Assembly (NCBI RefSeq): GCF_003576645.1
Contig: NC_044930.1
Location: forward strand, 20,338,681-20,402,680
Reading direction: 5' to 3'
DNA from: Ipomoea triloba
Taxonomy: Eukaryota > Streptophyta > Magnoliopsida > Solanales > Convolvulaceae
DNA: 64,000 nucleotides
Shown here: positions 23,841 through 34,313 of the stretch, in pieces
Position numbering within the stretch: the first letter of the stretch is position 1
How the letters are laid out: every line of letters starts with the position of its first letter
The notes under the pieces: generated by a model
What the model was told of the DNA's origin: nothing
Seen by the model: the letters and a program-made list of their open reading frames with translations, nothing else
The model's database searches: none
Translations under genes and position numbers: made by a program

Positions 23841-24729
23841 ACACCATTGTCAAATAAAATGCACCAGTGTGCAGATCAAATCACATCAGTAACCAAAATA
23901 AACAAAAATGCAACTGCTCTCTTAAAACGAACCTAAATTTCTAACAAAACACACCATTCAACTGAACAAATTACAACACAACATTGCCCCCCGTACTCAT
24001 ACTACAACTAATCAAATAAAAATGCACCAACATACCTTTTAAAACACACCATGCAACGTACTAATATGCACTAGTTCTCAGACTACATCACACAACTGAC
24101 CATTCAATAATATGAACTAAAATATACCACAACAGTTCACTACAAAACACACCATACCCAATACAAAAACACACCACACCGTCACCACACATACCAATAT
24201 GCACCATTCAATAATATCAACTAAAATAAACCACCACAGTTCACTACTAAAATACACCATACCACATACAAAACACACCACAACGTCACCACAAACAAAC
24301 AACATAAAGATCATCGTCATCACACATCACCGTCACCGGAAAACCGCCATTACAACAAAAACATCAATTATTCAAAAAAACAATCAACATATAATAACAA
24401 ATTCAAACTATCTAAATCAAGATTTTTTAAAATTAACACTGGAACACAAAAATATACCAGTCTCCATAGTTCCACGCCGCGACTAGCTCCAATTCTCCAG
24501 CGCGATCTTCTCCCAACTGTGATTTCCTCGCAATTACGATCAGTAATCTCGTCGCGATCTTCTCGTCGGTGAGAATTACCAAAACAATAGAATTATGGAT
24601 TATATACATGCACATAACACAACCTAAAATTACCATAAAGTCCTTACTTACCTTAACGCTAATAAAACTTCCTAATCCTAATATATCACAAACACCGTCG
24701 GATCAGCACAATCGAATGGCGCACGCTTG

Positions 24730-24773
24730 ACCACACGACCGCACCTACTAACACAGCCGCATTTGATTAAAAT

Positions 24774-24775
<2 letters not shown>
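24730..24775 (-). repeat. Right terminal inverted repeat of the 9.2-kb MULE
   Basis: Inverted partner of the repeat at 15537. Read on -, it has TGCGGC at 24761 and TGCGGT about 18 bp further in, then CGTGTGGTC. It borders a (TA)n(TG)n tract at 24776. Confidence 0.65.
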
Positions 24776-24819
<44 letters not shown>

Positions 24820-24858
24820 CGCGCGCCCTCGTGTGCGTGTGCGTGTGCGTGTGTGTGT
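24776..24858. repeat. Compound microsatellite (TA)n(TG)n(CG)n(TG)n
   Basis: Alternating purine-pyrimidine tract of about 80 bp next to the MULE terminus. It includes a run of GCGCGC that is a Z-DNA-prone sequence type. Confidence 0.9.
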
Positions 24859-25836
24859 AATATAATATAATTTATGACATACACCAACACATGCATTATT
24901 TTTTTGTTTTTATAGGTCGCCGCTTAGACCACTTAGGTGCTAGACGCTAGTCTACCGCCCGACTAGTGCCTAGCACCTACTGCAACCATGTCTGAAACAA
25001 ATTAGCAATTGTGTCTTATGTTATGAATTTATATGTCTTATATTGTAAAATTTGGTACCTAAAGCATATTTGAAAAATAAGTAAATATATAGTATAGTGT
25101 AATTTCAATTTTAGTATAGTAGCTAAAAAATAAATATTTAGTATACTAAAGGGTAAATCACCTATTTGGTCCCTTAATTATTCGCGAACTGTCAATGTTG
25201 TCCCTTCACTCCGTAATAATCAATTTGACCCCTGAAATAAAATAAGATTGGTCAATTAAACCCTTCCGGTCGTATTCCGGTGAGAACTCCGATTAGGCAT
25301 GGGTAATTTGGTCATTTCATGGGAACGAATGATGGAAAAAAAAAAGGATTTCTTCGTTCCCAGAAATCTCATTTCATCTACTCCAAAAATCTAGAGAGAA
25401 ATTGCTAGAGTGCGAGAGTGGTGAGAGGGACTAACAATTGTGTTTCTCTCACTATATGTATAGCTGGATGGTGTATGTAAACCCTAATTAGAAAGGGAGA
25501 TTCCTAGAGTGGTGAGAGGGAGGCAGGCGATGGTGCAGAGGAGGAAGCGTGGAAATCAAAGGCTCGGAAACCCTAGCTTGAAGCAAAACGTTAACTCGCG
25601 GAAATGCGAATCACAAAACGCCGCCGCCGTCGAACGTCGAAAACATAGTGTGCTTGAGTTTTCTTTTTCACCATATGAGAGGTGAAAAATAGAGATTTTT
25701 TAAAAGTGACATTGCTTGAATTAACCTTTTCTCCTTTGCGTCTTGAGTACTGATTTCTGGGTAGGTTCAGATGCACCTCAAACATCATTTTGATAGTCAA
25801 ACCCTTTTATATGTGTGAAACTTTATGTTGATGTAG

Positions 25837-26081
25837 GGTTCTCATTATTTATCGAGATGGATTCATTATATTGTGGGCAGTTCAAGAAAGCAAAACCATC
25901 TTTACAACTGGAGGAAATGCACTGCAATCTGTAAATCATGAGGCAAAAAAAACCAAAGGCAGCTTGTTGGGCTTGTCCTAATGGAACTAAATTAGTTGTT
26001 GGATACAACAATGGAGAAATATTTATCTGGAGCATCCCAACTGCTTCAAATTTGAAAAGTGAACAAGAATCTATCAAATGA
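25837..26081 (+). pseudogene. Captured fragment of a tomosyn/LLGL-like WD40 gene
   Basis: Starts just after an intact splice acceptor (GATGTAG) and reads VLIIYRDGFIILWAVQESK, then TTGGNALQSVNHEAKK. After a one-base shift in an A run (near 25950) it reads ACWACPNGTKLVVGYNNGEI and FIWSIPTASNLKSEQES. This is the WD40 part of plant transducin proteins related to lethal giant larvae/tomosyn, which bind syntaxins in vesicle fusion. Retaining the intron edge implies capture from genomic DNA; the second half is joined without an intron. The parent gene is not in this window. Confidence 0.75.
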
Positions 26082-26362
26082 AGTTGAAAACTGTGCAAAA
26101 CAAGTATGAAACGTCAAATAAAAGAGTCTGCTCCTGAACGTCGAAAACAGAGTGCCGGCATAGTGTAAAAAGTGTAAGATTGTTCATACTAAATGAAAAT
26201 AGGTTGGTGAAAGAGAAAAAAAAAACACTAAAATCGAAAATCAATTCTGTGTTTTGATTTTATTTGATCTCATTGTGCTATAAGACAGTGGTATTTGCTG
26301 CGACCTCAAACTGAATTAAGAAGAAGAAGCAGCAGGCATATGAGGAATGAACAGGAAACTCC

Positions 26363-26605
26363 GGCGACCATTTATACCACTCCGATTGCATTCTCTCATG
26401 GCTGTCTTTGCCCAAATCCTGCCCCGTTTGCCGCCACCAACTCCCCACCGACAACGAGACCGTGGGACTAATAATTTGGAGGTTAGCCGGCGGCGAGTTC
26501 GCTGTGGGGCAGTTTTCCGGTGTGAGAAGAGAGCTTCCTGTTGTGTACAACAATGGAGTTCCAATGAGGATTTCTCGGGGACTAGAGGCGAAGTGGTGGG
26601 GTTAG
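26363..26605 (+). pseudogene. Captured fragment of a RING-H2/DUF1117 E3 ligase gene
   Basis: Begins inside the RING finger ([20 protein letters not shown] then [11 protein letters not shown]), so the second half of the C3H2C3 finger is present. It continues into a DUF1117-like segment ([36 protein letters not shown]) and stops at TAG 26603-26605. The family (Arabidopsis RDUF1/RDUF2 type) encodes ubiquitin ligases. The upstream half of the finger is absent, so no functional ligase is expected from this copy. Confidence 0.75.
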
Positions 26606-27045
26606 AAGGACATGGCTTAGGTGGTGTGATGACGAAACAGAAGCAAGTAAAAAACTAAAACGCCCCTGCTTAAACTGAGTTCTCGCCGGCTGACTCATCG
26701 GAATACGGTCGGAAGGGTTTAATTGACCAATCTTATTTTATTTTAGGGGTCAAAATTGACAGTTCGCGAATAATTGAGGGACTAGGTGATTTACCCTATA
26801 CTAAAAATAACCATTTATAAAAAGTTCACTTGCAATATGCTTGAACCATGATCGGTAGATAATTTACTGGCATTGCTAAATGTACCTAATTAATTAATTA
26901 GTTCTCGTGATTCATTTTACATTCATCTCACTAAACTTTATAAAGTATTAGAGACACATTGAGCTAAATGTTATTATATAGATTCAATTAAACATGCAAA
27001 ACCTTGAAGAATCAAACTACCTGTTAATTTGGCAACAATTATATA

Positions 27046-28030
27046 GAGCAAATTGCTATTTTAGTCTACTGACTATAGGGGTCCTGTTAATTTCAGTCCA
27101 CGACTTTCAAAATTGTTAATTTCATACCATGACTATTTAATTTTTATCCATTTCGGTCACTGCGGCCAAATTACCTGTCAAATTCGTCGGAAAATCCTAA
27201 ACCCTAAAATAATGAGGGGTATTTTAGTATTTTCACATGTCTGTTCTTCTTCTCCGGCGATGTTTCACTTTTTTCCGGCCAGGTTCCATTTTTTTCGGCG
27301 AGCTACAAGCAGGGCTTTTGTTTTTTTTATTTTTTTATTAGCCACGTTGTTTTCTTCCCCTTTCTCAAACATCAATATTGCCTAAGTGGCAAAAGTCCTA
27401 CAAATGCAAAACCTTAAATAGGGGAGTAGGTGTATCCATAATCCATTCTTTAATTCAAGAATGAGCAGCATCGGTGGGCACCGACATTGTTACTGGCAGC
27501 TCTGCACCTATTTATTGTTTCCTAATTTTCTAGATTCTCATCCTCCCAACTCTCCCCGCACCTCTGGTACTCGACTCCATCACCCCTACCCACCCTCTCG
27601 CCGGAGACCAAACCTCAGTCTCCTCCAATGCGCTTTTTGAGCTGGGCTTCTTCACCCCTGAAAACTCCGGCCGATGGTACGTTGGGATATGATACAAGGA
27701 CATCAAAGAGAAGACCGTCGTTTGGGTCGCTAACAGAAGCACGCCTCTCATGAACGCCACCGGTCGGGGAGTTCTGAGAATCGGTGACGATGGGAATATT
27801 TATTTGGTGGACGGAGGAAACTGGAACATCGCAGGAGAAGAAGAACAAACATGTGAAATTACTAAAATACCCTCATTATTTTTGGATTTAGGATTTTCCG
27901 GCGAATTTGGCCGGAGTGACCGAAATTGATAAAAATTAAATAGTCATGGTATGAGATTAACAGTTTTGAAAGTCGTGGACTGAAATTAACAGGCCCCCTA
28001 TAGTCAGCGCACTAAAATGGCAATTTGCTC
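27046..28030 (+). mobile_element. Pack-MULE carrying a lectin-receptor-kinase fragment
   Basis: Starts GAGCAAATTGCTATTTTAG and ends AAAATGGCAATTTGCTC. Inverted arms of about 170 bp share GACTATAGGGG, CCACGACTTTCAAAA and CTAAATCC-type blocks. The flanks 27037-27045 and 28031-28039 are both AATTATATA. The interior 27540-27830 is GC-rich coding-like DNA. It lies 249 bp from the previous Pack-MULE, but the termini and cargo differ. Confidence 0.88.
27573..27829 (+). pseudogene. Captured B-lectin domain of a G-type lectin S-receptor-like kinase
   Basis: Reads DSITPTHPLAGDQTSVSSNA, then LFELGFFTPENSGRWYVGI, a TGA at 27690-27692 where Trp is expected, YKDIKEKTVVWVANRSTPL and VLRIGDDGNIYL. These are the hallmarks of the first lectin repeat of S-domain receptor kinases (FELGFF, RWYVGIWY, VVWVANR). 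No intron is needed, as in the first exon of many such genes. About 85 codons are present with no kinase domain. The TGA would end any translation early. Confidence 0.82.
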
Positions 28031-28348
28031 AATTATATATCATTATCCCATTCAAGAATTGGATGCAATTAAGAAATTTCTTCAGCTCACATTTGAATTC
28101 AAAAGCAAAATGGATCCCTAAAGCTCCTCATAAAGTATACCATTAGTCTTTAAATAGATTTTATAAAGCTTATTATTAATTCAAAAACGTGTTGAATATT
28201 GGTAAAAAGAATCAGCTTTTTGTTCTTTTGCATTTCTTTTTTTTTTTTTTTTTAATTTGCTTAACGACTTGTTTAGGTAAGTAGAACAACATTTTTTTTT
28301 GTATTAACCGTTGGGTTTATAACCCTTCATATTTGGGTGTCAAGGAAG

Positions 28349-28600
28349 GGCAAATTATTGTATGGACCATGGTCCACACAGCTGTGTGGACCATGATAAA
28401 ATGTACATTTTTAATGTACTAAATGTACATTATTTTTGTACTGAATGTATATTATTTTTATACTATAAAAATAATGTACATTCAGTACACAAATAATGTA
28501 TATTTTCTGAATATAATGTACATTATTTTTATATTGAATGTACATTATTTTTATATTGAATGTACATTATTTGATAGTATGGTCCACACAATAATGATTG
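28349..28600. mobile_element. Mutator-like MITE, shell family A, copy 2
   Basis: Left GGCAAATTATTGTATGGACC, right ACACAATAATGATTG. A strong subterminal palindrome lies around GGACCATGGTCC. The core is AATGTACATTATTTTTGTAC repeats in both orientations. The flanks TCAAGGAAG and TCAAAATAG match at only 6 of 9 positions, so the duplication is decayed. Confidence 0.75.
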
Positions 28601-28679
28601 TCAAAATAGTGAAGAAACCCACCCGCTATCCAATGGTATATACTGTTAAAATTTTTTAACAAAAATATCATTTTAAGTG

Positions 28680-28835
28680 TTTTTTTTTTTTGAATACTAC
28701 TAACTCTATTAGAATGCAGTATCTATTCATAACTAATTTCTTAACCTATTGAAGCACAAGAGTCAGTATTGACTCCACTGAGGCTCGAACCCACCACCTC
28801 CCATATAAAGGAAAGGGTTTGATACCATGCATGCA
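28680..28835 (-). mobile_element. tRNA-derived SINE (family S1), copy 1, 5' truncated
   Basis: On - it ends in a poly-A tail (T run 28681-28691 on +) after GTTAGTAGTATTC. It has a B box GGTTCGAGCCTC. The A-box end seen in other copies is missing or replaced after about 28830. Confidence 0.7.
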
Positions 28836-30036
28836 AGACGTGTGTTGGCCCGTGGCAATGAGCAAGAAGTAGGTCGTCTCATCAGATCACTGCGCAAGCA
28901 AATTGAATAGCATATATGCCAATACTATACAGACAGGCAAAGCCGTGACCTTCATGCGTCAACGCTTGCCTCTCGGCTACTGGTCCGCACGACTAACACG
29001 TTACTTGCAGGCTTTGACTCCTTCTCACCCGGTTTTCATGAGTCAAGATGTATAATATCAATTCTCCTCCCACCATATTTAATTTGTATCATTGTTGTTG
29101 CCAGACAACTGAATGAAGAGTTACAAGCAACTTATTGGTCTTTTTAGTTTAAGTCTGTTATGTTATAAATAATTTAGATTAGTTTAACTCTTGTGGTCTT
29201 TTGCCAACTAAAATCACAATATAGGATTTACAGAGTAGTGGTTATGCGTTTCTCTCATCACCCAAAAAATAAGAGAGTTTTGGTGACCCTTTTACATACC
29301 CATGTTGACCACATAATATACTTAATTATATACATAAATATATAATAAATAGGTAGTTCATCACTTTAGACTTTTCATTGGAATGAAACATATCGTTCAA
29401 TTTAATATCAAAGTTCGAACCTACCTTCACCTCACCCAAAAAAATAATTTACTTTGATATATGAGAAAATTAAATCGGTAGCCACTACCTAAAGATGCGC
29501 ATTAAGTGAAGCACGTCTTGTGGCCATAGCTGATGACAAAAGATTATAAGGAGGTAAACCAACATGAGTTGCTCATAATTAATTAGTTCAAATCAAGAAA
29601 GTCAATAAATTAAACAGCTCTCACGGTGAGTCGAACATGAAACTTTGTATTTATGCATTCATGAGTAATAGATCAGAGATACAGAACCATACAAGAATAT
29701 AATACATAAATTAAACAAGCTAGGGTGACAAGAGGGGGAATGAGGGATTATCTTTTGCCATATTAAGATGAGAAAATTGAATCTTTAAAATGCAATTTAC
29801 TTGCCGAATTAGGAGATTGTTTTATTGAGAAGATGTTCAAAATATATCATCTAATTAACCTTCCTTCTTAATATTAATAAAGAAGATTTCAAGATGTTTC
29901 ATAGAAACAGAAAATTTCTTCTCGTATCTCAGACTAAGCCTAGCTTAGCTGAACCAAGTTGTGCCCAAACAAGTTGTGGCTCTCATATTGTTCATCTATA
30001 TTGAATATGAAGGCTTGGATGCTGCATGTGGTTGGC
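28836..30036. other. Intergenic sequence, nothing recognised
   Basis: No coding similarity, terminal repeats or promoter context seen across about 1.2 kb. Confidence 0.5.
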
Positions 30037-30465
30037 GGCAAATTATGCTATGCACCCGGGTCCACCTTGCAAGGGAGATTCAGGTTCATGTTCACAATTT
30101 TAGAACTCTGATTTATGTTCATAATTTTAAAACTCTATATTTACAATTTTAAATCTCAATATACAAAATTACATTACTCAATATTCACAATTTTTAAACT
30201 CTATATTCACAATTTTGTTATATAGATTCAAAAATCGTGTTATACTATTGAAAATGGAGTTATAAAATTGTGAATATAGAGTTCTGTAATTGAATTTATA
30301 GAGTTTAAAAATTATGAATATAGATTTTCAAAATTGTGAACATAGAATTTAAAAACTGTGAATATACCGTTCTAAAATTGTGAACATATAGAGTACTAAA
30401 ATTGTGAATATGGACTTAGGTCGTCCACCTTGGAAGGTGGATTTGGGTCTATGGCATAACAACCG
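30037..30465. mobile_element. Mutator-like MITE, shell family A, copy 3
   Basis: Left GGCAAATTATGCTATGCACC, right TCTATGGCATAACAACCG. The flanks GTGGTTGGC (30028-30036) and GTGGTTGAC (30466-30474) match at 8 of 9. The core is a large hairpin: repeats of TATTCACAATTTTAAAACTC in the left half face the inverse GAGTT...AAATTGTGAATATA in the right half. Confidence 0.82.
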
Positions 30466-31137
30466 GTGGTTGACCTAACGGCCCTATATATTGAATTGAT
30501 GAGTATAGTATTAATAACCACATATAATTCATTAGAGTTCTAATAAGTTCCTAGTTACTATTGTTTAACACTTTAACCACATATATAAAGACGATTCCTA
30601 AAGACTTCTAATATAAGAATTTTATGACAAATATTCAGATTATAGTATGCAACTTGTCATATTCTAATCTTCTAACAGCTAGTCTAATAACTGGTGGATG
30701 AAAGCTTTTGTAATTATATATATGGTGCCTATCTATAAACTCAAACATGAAAGTATTGATTTTACTTCGTAACCACTATTTTTTTTTTTTTGGCAGCTAT
30801 TTGAATATGATAATACTTCTACTTTTGCATGTGCAAAAGTGCTATTCTTAAATGGGGTAATGCTTACATTGAAAAGGAGTTCTTGACTAAAGAATAGTGG
30901 CCTATACAAATTATTGTACTCTTACACACATACACATACACACACACACAAACCATTCTCTTGTGAACAATATAAATTATCCATCTACTAGATCTAACGA
31001 TTCAAAAATAAAAAATAAAAAATAAAAAAAAACATAAGAAAAAAAAAAGGATCAATTTCATAAGCATTACATATTACTAGATGGACAGCATAGATTTGTA
31101 CACAATTCTAGCTTATAGGAGAGTGGTTGGCGAACCA

Positions 31138-31168
<31 letters not shown>

Positions 31169-32072
31169 ATATATATTTATTTATTTATTTATTGTTGTCT
31201 TTTTGTTTTTGGCGTAAAGAGCAACCTAGCTAAGACTAGTGTATAAAAACATGGAGTTTTATACTTTTATTTGCTTTATGCATGCATGAGTGGCTGTTGG
31301 TGTGGATTTTTGGTAGAAGAATTCTTATGCGCATATATACATATATGACAAACTCACATACATTTGACATTCCTTTCCACAAAAATACAAATATGCTATC
31401 CATGCATGTGATATTGCCTTCAAGGGTATTGGCCTTTTGTGGTTGGCATATATTGTTTTATGTATATGTGCTAGTGTTTTAGAGAGAAATTTAATATTTT
31501 GCGTCGAACCGAATCATAATAAGTGTATGTGTACTTTTATTGCACCAAATGTCAAATTATCTATAACGCCTTCCCTAGGAATTTTACACAATTTTTAAGG
31601 TGGAGGAGTAATAAAGTGGAGAGGGAAGAAAAACGTACCTCCTACAAATATGGGGATTTTGCAAATTATGTGGGCCCTACCAAAATTAATGAGAGTTGTC
31701 CTCACATGCGTGAGGCGCAACTCTCGTGCCCGTGCCCAGGCGGGCCTATAATTATAATTTTTTTCCAATTTTTTTTTGTTTTTTTTTCTTTTGTTTTTTT
31801 CTTCCATTATCGTTTTCTCTTTTCTAGTCACACTTGCAAAATCTATTCAAAAACTCACCACTATTGATGAAAGCCTTAGAGGTTACATGATGGTGAAATT
31901 AGTCTATAAATTATGTTCGAGCACCTTTGCTTTTCTTATTGGTAGATATACAAGATGTGTTTTATAGGGATTGGATGTCGCTTGTTCGCCGCATTCATAT
32001 AGAATCAAATGATTGTGACGATTGTCACGTTGGTTTAAAGCTATACTCCTTCACCAACCAAAAAAATAAAAA
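30466..32072. other. Intergenic sequence with microsatellites and a MITE remnant
   Basis: It holds a (CA)n tract near 30930 and (TATC)n(TA)n(TTTA)n near 31140-31190. At about 31595-31890 there is a MITE-like block with GGTGGAGGAGTAATAAAGTGG and a GAGGCGCAACTCTCGTGCCC palindrome, resembling 42251-42547. No gene is recognised. Confidence 0.45.
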
Positions 32073-32718
32073 GGCTAAAGTGTCATCTAGCACCATGAAC
32101 TATATCCAATTATTCATGCCGCACTCTGAACTTTCATATCGTATATATCGAGTCGCAAACCAAAATAAAAAATTCACCTAGAACTTTTAGCAGGTTTCCA
32201 GGTCTTCCTGCTGATATGGCGCAGGTTTTCAAGTGATGTGTCATTTCTTTTAACCTTATGTTGTCCATGTAAGCATTTACATATTAAAAATAATTTTTTT
32301 TTAAAAAAAAAACAAAAAATACAAACAAAAAAAATTAGCATTTCTATAAATTTGGAAAATTGAAAAAATACTAAACAATAAATTGGCCAAAAAATATAAA
32401 TTCTGGAAAAAAAAAATTGAAACATTGGAATTGCAAAATTGAAAAGTATACGTTATAAAAATAAAGAGAATAAAATTCTGGTTATTTTAATATAATAATT
32501 TTTTTTTAAATTTTAAATATGTAAACGCTTACATGGACAACATAAGGTTAAGAGAAATGTCACATTAGACGCCATGTCAGCAAGAAGACCCGGAAACCTG
32601 CTAAAAGTTCTAGGTGAATTTTTTATTTTGGTTTGAGGCTCGATATATACTATATGAACGTTCAGGATGTTGCATGAATAATTGGATATAGTTCATGGCG
32701 CTAGATGACACTTTAGCC
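32073..32718. mobile_element. Mutator-like foldback MITE with perfect 9-bp duplication
   Basis: Starts GGCTAAAGTGTCATCTAGC and ends GCTAGATGACACTTTAGCC. Inverted arms of over 200 bp share CATGAACTATATCCAATTAT, CTAGAACTTTTAGCAGGTTT and AACCTTATGTTGTCCATGTA. The flanks 32064-32072 and 32719-32727 are both AAATAAAAA. The middle is A/T runs with no coding content. Confidence 0.85.
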
Positions 32719-32950
32719 AAATAAAAATAAAAAAAGCGATTTTTTATACTTCAACCACTACTAATAGCGAATACTATGGCAGTCACCAGCCCAATTCTTT
32801 GGGCTTAGTGAGTGGAATAAACTTTATTAGACTAATGCCATTTTATTGCAAGGCCCTTAGTAGTTCGGCTTATTTTTATACTAAATTGAAAATTTGATCG
32901 TGTGTTGGGCCAATTTATTTTGGGTCAGCAAAGCCCATAGAGTCAGGTTG

Positions 32951-33139
32951 GGCAAATTATGCTATGGACATGGGTCCACCTTGCAAGGTGGACCCAAGTC
33001 TATGTTCATAATTTTATAACTCTATATTCACAATTTATATATGTAATTTTGAACTTTATGTTTATAATTTTAGAACTCTATGTTCACAATATCCTATTCT
33101 ATATTACAAGGTGGACCCGGGTCCATGGCATAACAACTG
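32951..33139. mobile_element. Mutator-like MITE, shell family A, copy 4
   Basis: The smallest copy. Left GGCAAATTATGCTATGGAC, right GTCCATGGCATAACAACTG. The flanks 32942-32950 and 33140-33148 are both GTCAGGTTG. It has a subterminal GGTCCACCTTGCAAGGTGGA palindrome. The core shares TTCATAATTTTATAACTC repeats with copy 3. Confidence 0.88.
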
Positions 33140-33199
33140 GTCAGGTTGTTTATTTTGGGTCAACCAAGTATGGATGAGATCCATAAATTTAATTCAACT

Positions 33200-33892
33200 A
33201 TTTTATTACACAGTTTTTAGTTTGATTATCTAGACTTGACTGAAATTATTTCGAATTTAATTTTTCATAACATTAAATTTAGGAAAAAGTTTTAAATAGG
33301 CGACCAAACTTTAGCTGAAAAGTTAATTAGCGCCCTAAATTTTTTAAAGGTGCAATTACACCATCAACAATTTATTTTGATGAAATAAAGCCTAAAAACT
33401 GGTTAATGACCTGTTATTACATGTCATTAGGTTTCATGCAACATTCTAACGAATTTTCAAGCAAAAAAGTGACCGACGACCCAGTGGACATGGTCTCGTT
33501 CTCTGCACACTCTCAACCGGAGAAGGCGACCCAGTGGTCACATTTTCCCTCCTCAGCGACACTTTTTTGCCTTAATGTATCCTGAAACTTAATGACATGT
33601 CATTAATCGATTTTTGAGTTCCATTGCATCAAAACAAATTGTTGATGTGTGTAATTGCACTTTTAAAAAGTTTCGCGGGCTAATTAACTTTTCAGCTAAA
33701 ATTTGAAGGCCTATTTGACTATTTTCGCTTAAATTTAATATTATTATATAAAATTTATATATTTAGAACTTAAATTAAAAATACTATAGAATAATAAAAA
33801 TTAAATTTAAAAATCAATTACAAAAATAAATAAAAAATAATTAATTTGACCAATAAATAATAAATATGATAAATAAAATAGAATAGGATAAG
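33200..33892. mobile_element. Stowaway-like MITE split by a Mutator-like MITE
   Basis: Interior words (TAGACTTGACTGAAATTATT, TTATATATTTAGAACTTAAA, TTTGACCAATAAATAATAAA) match the family at 1851-2100 and 11370-12045. The insertion at 33282-33728 splits the TTAAATTTA motif of this element. Confidence 0.55.
33282..33728. mobile_element. Mutator-like MITE with perfect 9-bp duplication
   Basis: Starts GGAAAAAGTTTTAAATAGG and ends CTATTTGACTATTTTCGC. The inverted arms (about 140 bp) share AGCTGAAAAGTTAATTAG and ATCAACAATTT. The flanks 33273-33281 and 33729-33737 are both TTAAATTTA. The core near 33460-33560 has GAAGGCGACCC-like text, as in the element at 3686-4249. Confidence 0.85.
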
Positions 33893-34313
33893 TATACAAT
33901 AGCACTAACTCGTTAAGTATAATTAAGAATTTTTTTTTATAACGTTTTTGCCACTATGTCTTACATGAAGTCACAAAGAGATTAGCATTCATCATATATC
34001 ACGCTATGGTAATATGTGGCCACAAAACAACATTGGCTTGTGAAATGTCCAACCTCCAATCCATTAATTAATATGCCTATCAAATCCACGGCTCCCTTTC
34101 TCTGTCAACTCTCTGCTTTCCCTATCACAATCACGTAAAGTTTTCGGAAATTTTTATATTATAATAGTGTTTTTATTCTTGTTTTTTTTTTTCAAACTAT
34201 AATCACTATACGAAAGTTTGCATCAAATAAATTTTACTTTTATGTAACTGTGTGTATATATATATCATTTTATTTATTTATTTATTTTTCACTGATATTT
34301 ATAAAAGGATCAC

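Larger units (their letters stand above)
15537..24775. mobile_element. Large Mutator-like element with ULP1 and transposase genes (Kaonashi-like)
   Basis: The ends align as inverted repeats. From 15551 the left end reads TGCGGCCTTGCTATTACATG; from 24761 inward on - the right end reads TGCGGCTGTGTTAGTAGGTG. About 25 of the first 33 aligned bases match, and both are preceded by the same 14-nt offset to a GA dinucleotide next to (TA)n. Target duplications cannot be told apart from the (TA)n flanks. Inside, a C48 protease gene (+) converges on a MURA transposase gene (-). This pairing is known from plant MULEs that carry Ulp1 domains. Each gene has small lesions, so the element is probably no longer autonomous. 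Confidence 0.82.
14781..24990. mobile_element. hAT-like MITE shell holding 9.8 kb of nested insertions
   Basis: The left end CACTGTTACAAAAATCCC and the inverted right end CATGGTTGCAGTAGGTGC resemble hAT ends of the CA.TGTT.CA kind. The flanks 14773-14780 and 24991-24998 are both TCTGAAAC, the 8 bp expected for hAT. Both halves are rich in CCTAGGCGCTAG-like words (14800-14960 and 24915-24985). A foldback element and the large Mutator-like element sit inside, so the original shell was only a few hundred bases. Confidence 0.65.
25151..26796 (+). mobile_element. Pack-MULE carrying two captured host-gene fragments
   Basis: Starts GGGTAAATCACCTATTTGG and ends ACTAGGTGATTTACCC, with inverted arms of about 120 bp (shared AATTATTCGCGAACTGTCAA and AATAAAATAAGATTGGTCAA). 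The flanks 25142-25150 and 26797-26805 are both TATACTAAA, a perfect 9-bp duplication of Mutator type. The interior is richer in GC than its surroundings and contains a tomosyn-like WD40 exon pair (25837-26081) and a RING-H2/DUF1117 segment (26363-26605), both on +. Confidence 0.88.
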
